Origin: CAZLPZ01 sp964561535
GTDB taxonomy: Bacteria; Pseudomonadota; Alphaproteobacteria; Micavibrionales; Micavibrionaceae
Direction: 5' to 3'
DNA length: 64,000 bases
Assembly: GCA_964561535.1 (NCBI GenBank)
Contig: CAZLPZ010000001.1
Span: 1 to 64,000, forward strand
Positions 53,050-62,114 of this stretch are shown piece by piece. Both the position numbers and the translations under genes were made by a program. The stretch's first letter is position 1; each line of letters starts with the position of its first letter. Below the pieces are notes generated by a model that made no database searches, had not been told where the DNA came from, and was given only the letters and a program-made list of their open reading frames with translations.

Positions 53050-55035
53050 ATGAACCCGAACCTCCCCCTCTTAACCACCCTTCCCTCTCTTGCGCATGCC
53101 ATCCGCACCTTGGCCATGGATGCCGTAGAACAGGCACAATCCGGCCATCCGGGCATGCCGATGGGCATGGCCGACGTAGCGACTGTTTTATATGCCCGCC
53201 ATTTAAAATTTTGGGCTCATAATCCGCACTGGCCCGATCGCGATCGGTTTATTCTATCGGCCGGGCATGGATCCATGTTGCTCTATGCCCTTTCATACCT
53301 CACCGGATATGAGGGGATGACGATGGAACAGATTAAAAAATTTCGGCAACTAGGGTCACGTACCCCCGGCCATCCAGAACATGATGTTGATGTTGGCATT
53401 GAAATGACAACGGGCCCCCTGGGCCAAGGAATTGCCACCTCAGTTGGATTTGCACGCGCCGAAAAATTAAACGCCGAACGTTTCGGATCTGATCTTGTCA
53501 ATCATCACACCTATGTCATGGCCGGGGATGGCGATATGCAAGAAGGCATTAACCACGAGGCCTGTGCCCTAGCCGGACACTGGAATTTAAATAAACTTAT
53601 CGTTCTTTATGATGATAACGGAATCACAATTGATGGCCCCACACATTTATCCTTTACCGAAGATGTCTGTAAACGCTATACGGCATATGGGTTTATAACC
53701 CGCCAAATTGATGGACATGATATGACGGCAATTGATGATGCATTGACGTGGGCCAAAATCCAAAACCGCCCCGTCCTTATTGCATGCAAAACAATCATTG
53801 GAAAATTTGCAGGTAAAAAAGAAGGCACGGCGGACTGCCACGGATCTCCCCTGGGGCCCGATGGCATCGCCGCCGCCCGGACGGCCATGAAGTGGCCCCA
53901 GGAACCCTTTATTATCCCGGATGATATTTTATCAACATGGCGTGCCATTGGCATGCAAGGACGCACAGAATATACATCTTGGGAAAAGCGTCTATCTGCT
54001 GTCCCTGATCAAATGCGTCAAGATTTTATCACGGCACAATCCGGCATCTCTCCCCTTGCGCGGACAACAGCCATCAATTTAGCCCTCGCACAAATCAATA
54101 CCCAAAAACAAACCATTGCAACCCGTAAGGCATCGCAAATGGTTTTAGAACATCTGGTCTCTGCTTTACCGAATTTAATCGGCGGATCTGCCGATTTAAC
54201 TGGATCAAATCTAACAAAAGTCACCGCACATTCCCTTCCGGAACACCCCTACATCCATTACGGAATACGCGAACATGGTATGGCCGCAATTATGAATGGA
54301 TTATCTTTACATGGAGGTATGGTTCCCTATGGGGGAACATTTTTATGCTTTGCCGATTATATGCGTCCAGCCATGCGACTGGCCGCGCTCATGGGAACCC
54401 AAGTAATATACGTGATGACACACGATTCAATCGGCCTGGGCGAGGATGGTCCGACACATCAACCCATTGAACATTTGGCATCCTTACGGGCAATCCCAAA
54501 TATGCTCGTCCTGCGTCCAGCCGACGCCCAAGAAACCGCTGTATGTTGGGACATCGCCCTCGCCCACAAAACCGGCCCCAGTGTCATCGCCTTGTCACGC
54601 CAAAACATCCCCCCCCTGCCCATTCTAGACCTATCCGAAATTAAAAATGGTGGATATGTGATGATTGATACCCCTTCCCCTTCTGTCGTTTTATGCGCCA
54701 CAGGCACCGAAGTGGATATCGCCATTCAAACAGCGCATTTATTAACAACCAAATATAAAATTGCGACGCGCGTTCTATCGGTCCCCTGTTTTGAATTATT
54801 TATGTCCATACCCCACGATATCCGATCGACCCTTATTCCTATTAATACTTTACACGTTGGAATCGAAGCCGGCATACGACAGGGATGGGACGAAATTATT
54901 GGATCCAATGGGCTGTTTTTTGGCCTAAATACATTTGGTGCATCTGGCAAATATAAAGATATTTATGCCCATTTTGGGTTAACGCCAGAGTATATTTCCA
55001 GCGAAATCATCAAAAAATTATCTGATGTAAAATAA
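53050..55035 (+). CDS. tkt: Transketolase
   Basis: Moves two-carbon units in the pentose phosphate pathway. The 661 residues carry the thiamine diphosphate motif GDGDMQEGINHEACALAGHWNLNKLIVLYDDN (in outline), SGHPGMPMGMAD, and the pyrimidine-domain GGSADLTGSN...HYGIREHGMAAIMNG. ATG at 53050 is used because the alternative upstream start adds an unlikely 20-residue extension. It diverges from the zapA pair. Confidence 0.96.
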   Translation: MNPNLPLLTTLPSLAHAIRTLAMDAVEQAQSGHPGMPMGMADVATVLYARHLKFWAHNPHWPDRDRFILSAGHGSMLLYALSYLTGYEGMTMEQIKKFRQLGSRTPGHPEHDVDVGIEMTTGPLGQGIATSVGFARAEKLNAERFGSDLVNHHTYVMAGDGDMQEGINHEACALAGHWNLNKLIVLYDDNGITIDGPTHLSFTEDVCKRYTAYGFITRQIDGHDMTAIDDALTWAKIQNRPVLIACKTIIGKFAGKKEGTADCHGSPLGPDGIAAARTAMKWPQEPFIIPDDILSTWRAIGMQGRTEYTSWEKRLSAVPDQMRQDFITAQSGISPLARTTAINLALAQINTQKQTIATRKASQMVLEHLVSALPNLIGGSADLTGSNLTKVTAHSLPEHPYIHYGIREHGMAAIMNGLSLHGGMVPYGGTFLCFADYMRPAMRLAALMGTQVIYVMTHDSIGLGEDGPTHQPIEHLASLRAIPNMLVLRPADAQETAVCWDIALAHKTGPSVIALSRQNIPPLPILDLSEIKNGGYVMIDTPSPSVVLCATGTEVDIAIQTAHLLTTKYKIATRVLSVPCFELFMSIPHDIRSTLIPINTLHVGIEAGIRQGWDEIIGSNGLFFGLNTFGASGKYKDIYAHFGLTPEYISSEIIKKLSDVK

Positions 55036-55072
55036 GATTTCTTTTTGAAAAAGGGTTCGTTATAATTACCCC

Positions 55073-55648
55073 ATGACCTCACCCACTGACTTTTTTTCTA
55101 CCGCTGGGCATTTGTTAATTGCAATGCCTTTAATTGGCGACCCGCGTTTTCATCGCAGCGTTGTCTTTATCGCCGCCCATGATCACGGCGGTGCAATGGG
55201 GTTTAACCTGACTATTCCACGTACGGATATGATGCTCGATAACATGATGGAGCAACTTAACATTCATCATCATGAATTCGAATTTTCCCGCACCCCTGTG
55301 ATGAATGGGGGCCCAGTTGACCAAGAACGTGGTTTCATATTGCACAGCCCCGATTATCATCGCAAAGAAACAATTACCGTAAACGATGACTTTCATGTAA
55401 CAGCAACAATTGAAGTCTTAAAAGATATTGCAAATGGTAATGGCCCGCGAGATTATCTTTTTATTTTGGGATATGCCGGATGGCAAACCAAACAAATCGA
55501 AAATGAATTAAAAGGAAATACCTGGTTAACGATGCCCGCCACACCCCATCTCGTTTTTCAAATCCCGGCAACGAATAAATGGGATGTGGCACTCAACCAC
55601 ATGGGTGTTAACCCTGCAATGCTTTCAGATATCGTTGGGCATGCATAA
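55073..55648 (+). CDS. AlgH/YqgE family (UPF0301) protein
   Basis: A 191-residue protein of the UPF0301 family: GHLLIAMPLIGDPRFHRSVVFIAAHDHGGAMGFNL in outline, GGPVDQERGFILHS and LGYAGWQTKQIENELKGNTWLTMPA are the family blocks. Function is not established; AlgH was named for a role in alginate regulation in Pseudomonas. It lies 37 nt after tkt on the same strand. Confidence 0.93.
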   Translation: MTSPTDFFSTAGHLLIAMPLIGDPRFHRSVVFIAAHDHGGAMGFNLTIPRTDMMLDNMMEQLNIHHHEFEFSRTPVMNGGPVDQERGFILHSPDYHRKETITVNDDFHVTATIEVLKDIANGNGPRDYLFILGYAGWQTKQIENELKGNTWLTMPATPHLVFQIPATNKWDVALNHMGVNPAMLSDIVGHA

Positions 55649-55703
55649 AACGATCCCAAAATAAAAGAAAAATGATCCCAAACTACGGCGAATTATTCGA
55701 AAA

Positions 55704-58700
55704 TTATTCCCCAGCAACCGTTTTCGGTGGCGTTACTTTTGCCGCCGGATCTGCAAGAGGTCCATCCGTAACGGCAGCCGCAGGCAGAGAAACCGGGCCC
55801 CCCCCTGTTGATTTCGGTAATAAAGGAGACGTTTTTCGGAATGAATCCAAAAATTTACCAAAAAGATCCACTTCTTCAACCAACTTATTCAGCGTGTCTC
55901 GATCCGCCAATGTCGGCACCTGACGTTCACGCGTCACAATATCAAACTCATCTGCCCGCTTGGTTTGAGTCATCGCCGTCATATACAAGGAACGAATACG
56001 GGCAAGTTCAATCCGATCGCCACCCAAATTTACGGCAACCGCCAAATTTTGAACATTATCAGCTTGAATATCTGTTGGAGGCTTTGTCGGCAAAATAGGA
56101 TCAAGCGCAAGCAATTTTGAAAGTGCAGCAGCAACATCACCCCACCGGGCCGTCTGCCATGCAATATCTGCTCCAGCCCGTAAAACATTCGGATCATCTT
56201 GAGGAAGTTCAGAAAGAACCGATAATGCCTGATCAACACGATCTGATTGTGATAAAGCCCGTGCACGAAGTAACCCTAAATCTAATAATTTACGTTTCTG
56301 AAGATCATCTTTAGGCAACACTTCAATCATGGCGTCAGTACGATTTAAAACACCAAGTGCTAAATCAGCGCGCTTATTCATCAAATGAACGGCAGCCAAT
56401 CGTAAAGCTCCATCAACCCGTTCGTTGTCGACCAATTTATGATCCACAAGATCTTGCAAAACACGAACTGCCCGATCAAGTAAATCAACTTCAAGTAACC
56501 GATCCACCAAATTCATCATCATTTGATTGGCGTCAACCCCCACTGGCGCGAGTTCTCCAAATTTTTCAAACACGGTAATTGCGTCAATCGGGTCAATTTT
56601 TTTTATGTTTTCCGGCGTAAAAACTGATTTAAATTGTTCAATCATCAATGCTGTTACACGTCGTCCGCTTTCCGATTCAGGTGCAAGTGACACCGTATCC
56701 CGCAACATCGAAAGCCCGCGTATATAATCCCCACCCGCCAAATATGTTTCGCCCAAACGAGTGCCGATTGCCATTTCAAAATCATCACCTCGCCAACTGA
56801 ACCGCAGAGTCTCTAATCGATCTACAGCTTGATCTGGTGTTATCTTTCCACTTTCAAAATTCATAATGGCCAAGGCAAGACGTGCACGTGCGCGATATTT
56901 ATCATCCTTACTTTTTGATAATTTCTCCCAAATACTTGCTGCGACATCTTTTTTACCTTGTTGTCGCGCAACCTCTCCCTTTAAATAATCCGCATATGCC
57001 AAAACAGACAAACGATGTAAAGGATTATCCAATTTCTGGGTTTTTTTATCCGACATCGCATTATCGGCCGTTGATAAAATCTTTTGCGCCTCTATCGATT
57101 TTCCGGCACGTAAAACACTTTCTCCAATTGTCAAAATCATATCGGGGCCAAAAGACCATGGGTAATGCGCCGCCAATTTTGTATCAACCTCTGGTACCGT
57201 TGCCGCGCGCGACCAGTCTTGTAATTTTCCAATCATAACCGCACGCCACAGCGGTATATCCACATACGCATCAAGACCAGGATTATTTAAATCGTCAATG
57301 GCCAAATCATACTGGCCATTAATGGCATATGCCGCACCACGCACGCCCAAAAATTCAGGGTTATCGATTAATGGCGGGGACGATTCAAGGGCAAGACGAA
57401 AATATCCAACAGCTTCGGCCCCCCGACCACTTGCCAAAAACATTTTCCCAATATTCATATACCCGCTCGCGCGGTCATCTTCTTTTTTCTCAGATAAATC
57501 TGAAATCAATGCGGTTTCATTCGATAAAAGTGACGATACCCCCCCCATTGCCCAACGATCAAACCGATATAAAATATTTTTCTGAGCTCCTGTAGCATCG
57601 ATAATTTTAGAATCGTCTGAATTTTCGGCATCCGAACTCACAATCGCTTTCACTTCATGATCTGATTCATGTCGCGTCGGTGGGGCCGTAAGCGTGGGAT
57701 CCCCCTTATGATCATCTTCAGAGACATATGTTTCAGCCTGAAGCGATGTTGTAACGGACACCCCACTGGGACGTGATATCAAAACGCCATCATGAATAAT
57801 TTTCACATCTAAATCATCCACCTTGGAGACAACAGCAATGCCAATCGGAGAATGTGCTGTATAAAATTCCGTAAAATCATGCATGGGTCCCGCATATTGG
57901 TCTGATTTTGAAACAGTCCCCACCACGATTGTCTCACCCGTATCGGGATCATTCAATTTAATAAGTTTTGTAACATCGGATGGCCACAAAACACCGCGAT
58001 CATTATCACCATCCAACCGCCGCAAATCCGTGGCGGGTAATAATTTTGAATCCACCGGAGCAATCACAACTCGCCAGAATAAATCACCGCCCTCGCCCCG
58101 AATAAAAAGAACAGGCCCTGGCAATTTCCATTTAAAAATAGTCGCGTCTGACGTTCCAATCCGCGTCACAGGACCAAATCTTTCAGACCCCACCCCCGAT
58201 AATTTTGGAGCACCTTCAAAATTGGGCGTATCTACAACAACCCACAATGTACGATTTTTGATAAATGACGCCATTCCAAATTTATTCAGCGATGAAATCG
58301 CCAAAAGCGGCGGCTGTATTTTATCAACAACAATCGGGCGATCATCTAGATCTGGCATCATCGCTGGTAATTTTGACGTGGCCGAAACAACTTGTATTTC
58401 TGGTTTTATTTCTGGTGTAAGACCGGATTTTTTATCTGTTGGCTGAACAGAAAGTGTCGCGACTCCGGCTTTATTTACCTCTTGCTCAGGTTTCAAAACA
58501 TCTTGTTTTTTTAATTCGACTTGAGGTTCTTTTTTAATTTTATAATTTTCTTTATCCTCAATTTGATCAACTTTCTTTTCAGATGGTAAATCTGTTTGAT
58601 TTTTTTGAGCTCTTAATTTTTCATCATGCCCAAAATCAAGAATAATTCGACGCCCAACACTCACCTCACGTTTAAATAATTTTGAACTTTGAATAACCCA

Positions 58701-58994
58701 CAAGCGCAACGGCGCACCCGGATCGGAGACACGGCGCACATCAACAATTTCCGGAATCATTGGTACAGGACTATAAGAAGAACCAGACGCCGTTCCTGCA
58801 AACGTGACTTCTGTCGTTTGATCATCAATCTGACGCACATGATATAGCGGCAGCGGCTCATGTGGCCATTCGATCACCAACCGGACACGATCACCCTGAT
58901 CGCCAACGCGCACCTGAACTTCGTCCGCAGCTACCGCCGCGACCGACGAAATAATCAGAGCGAAAAGAGATAAGAGAAAAAGACGAAACATCAT
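55704..58994 (-). CDS. Large exported TPR protein linked to MotB-like genes
   Basis: A 1096-residue protein from the ATG at 58994, with a signal peptide (MMFRLFLLSLFALIISSVAAVAA). An N-terminal strand-rich domain (VRVGDQGDRVRLVIEWP, then FKREVSVGRRIILDFG) resembles AMIN-type envelope domains. A Lys/Glu/Gln-rich linker, about residues 130-200, follows, then another strand-rich region and a long series of helical TPR-like repeats (about 480-1000; for example SGYMNIGKMFLASGRGAEAVGYFRLALE, in outline). A Pro/Ala-rich tail ends it. It is the last gene of a three-gene operon with two MotB-like proteins, so it likely sits in the periplasm near them. Confidence 0.75.
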   Translation of the reverse strand: MMFRLFLLSLFALIISSVAAVAADEVQVRVGDQGDRVRLVIEWPHEPLPLYHVRQIDDQTTEVTFAGTASGSSYSPVPMIPEIVDVRRVSDPGAPLRLWVIQSSKLFKREVSVGRRIILDFGHDEKLRAQKNQTDLPSEKKVDQIEDKENYKIKKEPQVELKKQDVLKPEQEVNKAGVATLSVQPTDKKSGLTPEIKPEIQVVSATSKLPAMMPDLDDRPIVVDKIQPPLLAISSLNKFGMASFIKNRTLWVVVDTPNFEGAPKLSGVGSERFGPVTRIGTSDATIFKWKLPGPVLFIRGEGGDLFWRVVIAPVDSKLLPATDLRRLDGDNDRGVLWPSDVTKLIKLNDPDTGETIVVGTVSKSDQYAGPMHDFTEFYTAHSPIGIAVVSKVDDLDVKIIHDGVLISRPSGVSVTTSLQAETYVSEDDHKGDPTLTAPPTRHESDHEVKAIVSSDAENSDDSKIIDATGAQKNILYRFDRWAMGGVSSLLSNETALISDLSEKKEDDRASGYMNIGKMFLASGRGAEAVGYFRLALESSPPLIDNPEFLGVRGAAYAINGQYDLAIDDLNNPGLDAYVDIPLWRAVMIGKLQDWSRAATVPEVDTKLAAHYPWSFGPDMILTIGESVLRAGKSIEAQKILSTADNAMSDKKTQKLDNPLHRLSVLAYADYLKGEVARQQGKKDVAASIWEKLSKSKDDKYRARARLALAIMNFESGKITPDQAVDRLETLRFSWRGDDFEMAIGTRLGETYLAGGDYIRGLSMLRDTVSLAPESESGRRVTALMIEQFKSVFTPENIKKIDPIDAITVFEKFGELAPVGVDANQMMMNLVDRLLEVDLLDRAVRVLQDLVDHKLVDNERVDGALRLAAVHLMNKRADLALGVLNRTDAMIEVLPKDDLQKRKLLDLGLLRARALSQSDRVDQALSVLSELPQDDPNVLRAGADIAWQTARWGDVAAALSKLLALDPILPTKPPTDIQADNVQNLAVAVNLGGDRIELARIRSLYMTAMTQTKRADEFDIVTRERQVPTLADRDTLNKLVEEVDLFGKFLDSFRKTSPLLPKSTGGGPVSLPAAAVTDGPLADPAAKVTPPKTVAGE

Positions 58995-59073
58995 TCGTAT
59001 CAGGTTACCCTGAACTCTGGGTTGTGACAACCAGATGAATCAAAAATCCCTAGCGCCGGGATGACACTCTTTT

Positions 59074-59817
59074 CTAAGGCTTTAATGGTTTAAGCGGTAC
59101 AATTCGCCACAATAATCGTGGATCCCCCTCTCGATCCCCCAATCCTTGAGCCGCAATATATATTTTCATATTTTTGTTTGAATTTTGAATAGCCAAAATA
59201 TCCCGAATTTGGCGTGCATATTGTAAGGCCGACATAACACTTTCAGAAAACCCATCTTGAGCCCGCCATTCAACCTGAATTTCAATATCATTCGGGACCG
59301 CCTCGAAAATACTTGTTATATTTCGGAGAATATCTTGAGTGTTTTCAGAAAATTCAAGCCGGCCATTGTTAAAAGGAATAACCGACAACGGCAACGCCAA
59401 CAGAACCGAATCGTTTTTTAAAATGACAGATAATTTTTTAAGACCTGGAATACTTTCTCGCTTTGATTCAATAATTTGTGTTAAATACCCAACATCCAAG
59501 CCTTGGCTATACCGCGTCCGAGGCAATGGCAAGGAATCCGAATCGCCCATTTTGGAAACAGCCCCATCAAAAGATTTTCCTTGTTGCCCTTCAAGCCCAC
59601 CCAGTTTCTTTGCCTTTGGAATACCATGGTCTGACATCGCAAACATCATTACAAAAAATGTCAGCATTAATGCCATAATATCTGTAAAAGATACCATCCA
59701 TGTCTTATTGCTGCCATACGTTCCACCAAGTGACCGGTGAGAAACAAATAAGGGGGGCGGAGGCGGTGGCGCCTGAACAGCCTTAAATTTTGATTTAACT
59801 TTCCAAGGGGCGGGCAT
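59074..59817 (-). CDS. MotB-like protein with stator Asp
   Basis: A 247-residue membrane protein. A Pro-rich cytoplasmic start precedes the helix WMVSFTDIMALMLTFFVMMFAMS, in which Asp46 matches the proton-binding Asp of MotB. The periplasmic region (SVILKNDSVLLALPLSVIPFNNGRLEFSEN..., in part) is a weak, probably degenerate OmpA-like domain: the usual peptidoglycan-binding NxxLSxxRA is replaced by SALQYARQIRDIL. Its start overlaps the preceding stop (TAATG). No MotA-like partner in the operon. Confidence 0.78.
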   Translation of the reverse strand: MPAPWKVKSKFKAVQAPPPPPPLFVSHRSLGGTYGSNKTWMVSFTDIMALMLTFFVMMFAMSDHGIPKAKKLGGLEGQQGKSFDGAVSKMGDSDSLPLPRTRYSQGLDVGYLTQIIESKRESIPGLKKLSVILKNDSVLLALPLSVIPFNNGRLEFSENTQDILRNITSIFEAVPNDIEIQVEWRAQDGFSESVMSALQYARQIRDILAIQNSNKNMKIYIAAQGLGDREGDPRLLWRIVPLKPLKP

Positions 59818-60491
59818 TATTTATTCCCCTGATCCAATGGTCGAATCATCAAAGTCACAACACCGGGATGCCCCACTCCCACGCCCACTTGCAGGCGATC
59901 ACTGGGAAGTCCCGATTGTATAAAGACGCTGGCCCATTTTAATAAAAAAAGATCATATATCGATGATATTGTTGATGATTTACCAGATAGCCTGTCATCC
60001 GTTTCAGGCCGCTCATTCACCTGAATCGTCACCTGATATGATTTCCGTGTCGGGTCCGCCAAAAAGGAAATAAGCGTTTGAATCACTGGACTTATGCCAT
60101 CCGTTCCAGATAGCCCCGTCATGCTGTTCATTTCATTAATTGGGATATCAATTTGCAGCTGACCCGTATTGCGAACTAAAACCGCGCGAATTCCGGGGAC
60201 TTCATTCTGAAATGAACCGGCGATATCTTGTAATGATGTCCCCTGCCCAGCACGACTAATAGGGGATTTAATAAAGGAGGCACCCGACCCCTCCAAGACA
60301 ACAACATCCGGCACACCAAACGCCTCGCGTACACTTTCAAATACAGCGTCGCTGTTTTTTAAAAAAACACCCGCCATCCCGGACAGCATCATAAAAAATG
60401 AGAGCAGAATAACAAACAGCGCAAGCGCCGTCATTTGGGACGCTTCGCCTGAAAATCCAAAATCACGTCGATGTCGCCTAGTTGATAACAT
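59817..60491 (-). CDS. MotB-like protein lacking the stator Asp
   Basis: A 224-residue membrane protein: basic N-terminus, a single helix (MTALALFVILLSFFMMLSGMAGVFL) aligned with the MotB plug helix but with Gln where Asp is expected, and a periplasmic region ending in an OmpA-like fold (LPSDRLQVGVGVGHPGVVTLMIRPL). First gene of the operon leading to a second MotB-like protein and the TPR protein. Two MotB-like proteins of unlike charge suggest a heteromeric stator or tether; inference. Confidence 0.7.
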   Translation of the reverse strand: MLSTRRHRRDFGFSGEASQMTALALFVILLSFFMMLSGMAGVFLKNSDAVFESVREAFGVPDVVVLEGSGASFIKSPISRAGQGTSLQDIAGSFQNEVPGIRAVLVRNTGQLQIDIPINEMNSMTGLSGTDGISPVIQTLISFLADPTRKSYQVTIQVNERPETDDRLSGKSSTISSIYDLFLLKWASVFIQSGLPSDRLQVGVGVGHPGVVTLMIRPLDQGNK

Positions 60492-60569
60492 GAAATACTC
60501 GTTTGAGTTTTAAATATTTACTTTAAAAATTTTATAGTAATTCTACTAGAGAACAAAAGACGCCGCGAG

Positions 60570-60600
60570 CCCCCCTGTAAGGGAGAAGATGGGAGACCTT
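60570..60600. repeat. Intergenic copy of the atpG-type palindromic repeat
   Basis: CCCCCCTGTAAGGGA, a short variable part, then GGGAGACC. It matches 12877-12909 inside atpG closely. It lies in the P450-MotB-like spacer (60492-60719, 228 nt, otherwise no gene). Confidence 0.65.
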
Positions 60601-60719
60601 CAGAAAGGACCCGGATTTTCGAGTTTTGAATAAAACACCTAAAAGAGCAAGGCCATTTTGAATTTTTTCTTGAATAACCTCGAACAGGTTTGTTGCTCAA
60701 GCGTCATGTGGTTTTTCCT

Positions 60720-62066
60720 TTAATTTACTTTCACGCGAGCTTTTGCGTGCAGCAAAATTGGTTTTGCAGGATAGACACCATAGTTGAACACAATTTTAGT
60801 TTGCCCGTTTGGCGTAGTTGCCGTGTCAAACAATTCATATTTGCTAAAGAGCGCCCCAAGTATCATTTTAATGATCGGAACCGACAAATGAATTCCTAAA
60901 CAAGTGCGCGGCCCCCCCCCAAAGGGAAGATGGTATTTTGATTTTGTTTTTTCTGGGTTTTCCGGATCAAATCGTAAGGGATCAAATGCTTGAGGATTTG
61001 GCCAAAATTGTGGATGGCGATTGGCGAAATAGCGTAACAGCAGAAATGTCGATTTCTTAGGAAACGCGTAATCATCTATTTCAAAAGGCTGTTGATTATA
61101 GCGAATATTACCCCAGAATGTTGGATAAAGGCGCATAGTTTCTTTAATAATGGATTCAAAATAGATCAGAGATTTTGATGCTTCATACCCAACCATTTCT
61201 TCATCTGGCGCAACCAAACTAAGTTCTGTAATCATTTTTCGGCAAACATCAGGATGACAAGACAATTGGTAGGCTGTCCATGTTAATGGTGTGGCGATGG
61301 CACTGGCACCCAAAAATACGGCTAACATCTGGTCAGTAATTTCTTTTTCACTCCAAGGACGGAGCGATTCAATATCCTCCACAGCAAGTAAATGATCGAG
61401 GTAATCTCCGGGTTTAGCCTGGTTGCCACGACGTTTAGCAATTAAACTTGCGCAGAAATCTCTTAATTTTTTAGACTCAAATTTAAAATTGAGATTACTT
61501 GGAGTAGGTATCCATAGTGGTATTTGCTCAGGCATCCCATTTTCTAAATGCGTAACATTTTCGGTTACAGTATCAAGATCCTTATCGCTAAGCTGTTCAG
61601 AGAAAAACATCCGCAAAGAAAAATCGATCGTGCATCGGCGCATTTCCAAATGAATGTCAAATCGCGTATCCGTGTCCTTGTAATGCTCAACTTTTTTAAG
61701 GAGTCGCTTTACCGCTGGGAGAATATGATCAAGAAAAGCGCTATAATTTTTCGTTAAAAATGGTGGACTCATGACTGTGCGCTTGTTTTTCCAATGATTA
61801 CCAACGTCAGCAATTAGACTATCGCGCATTAACCAATCTTCACGGGGCATCAAGCCTGGTGGCTTGCTAATTCCAACAATCGGATCATTAAAGAAACCTA
61901 TAATTAACTCCGGCGACATCACACAATAAATATGCTTTGGAAGTTCTGTCTTTAACTCCAATACTGGTGATTTCGTTTCATCGAATATTTTTGAAATTTT
62001 ATCCATCAAATCAGAGATCGATGAAAGTATAATCGAAACCCTCAGACTAGGTATTTTTTTCGGCAT
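60720..62066 (-). CDS. Cytochrome P450 with atypical I-helix
   Basis: A 448-residue P450. The haem loop FGGGPRTCLGIHLS holds the axial Cys389; KETMRLYPT is the ExxR of the K helix; FDPLRFDPEN is the PERF-type region. The I-helix motif that normally reads A-G-x-D/E-T-T appears as LGASAIAT (about residues 250-258), lacking both the acid and the conserved Thr used for oxygen activation. No redox-partner gene is adjacent and the substrate is unknown. AAAGGA lies 8 nt before the ATG at 62066. An isolated gene among housekeeping genes, so possibly acquired. Confidence 0.88.
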   Translation of the reverse strand: MPKKIPSLRVSIILSSISDLMDKISKIFDETKSPVLELKTELPKHIYCVMSPELIIGFFNDPIVGISKPPGLMPREDWLMRDSLIADVGNHWKNKRTVMSPPFLTKNYSAFLDHILPAVKRLLKKVEHYKDTDTRFDIHLEMRRCTIDFSLRMFFSEQLSDKDLDTVTENVTHLENGMPEQIPLWIPTPSNLNFKFESKKLRDFCASLIAKRRGNQAKPGDYLDHLLAVEDIESLRPWSEKEITDQMLAVFLGASAIATPLTWTAYQLSCHPDVCRKMITELSLVAPDEEMVGYEASKSLIYFESIIKETMRLYPTFWGNIRYNQQPFEIDDYAFPKKSTFLLLRYFANRHPQFWPNPQAFDPLRFDPENPEKTKSKYHLPFGGGPRTCLGIHLSVPIIKMILGALFSKYELFDTATTPNGQTKIVFNYGVYPAKPILLHAKARVKVN

Positions 62067-62114
62067 CAAAAAAGTTCCTTTCTATTTTAATACACTGCAA
62101 TTCTATCATATCAC

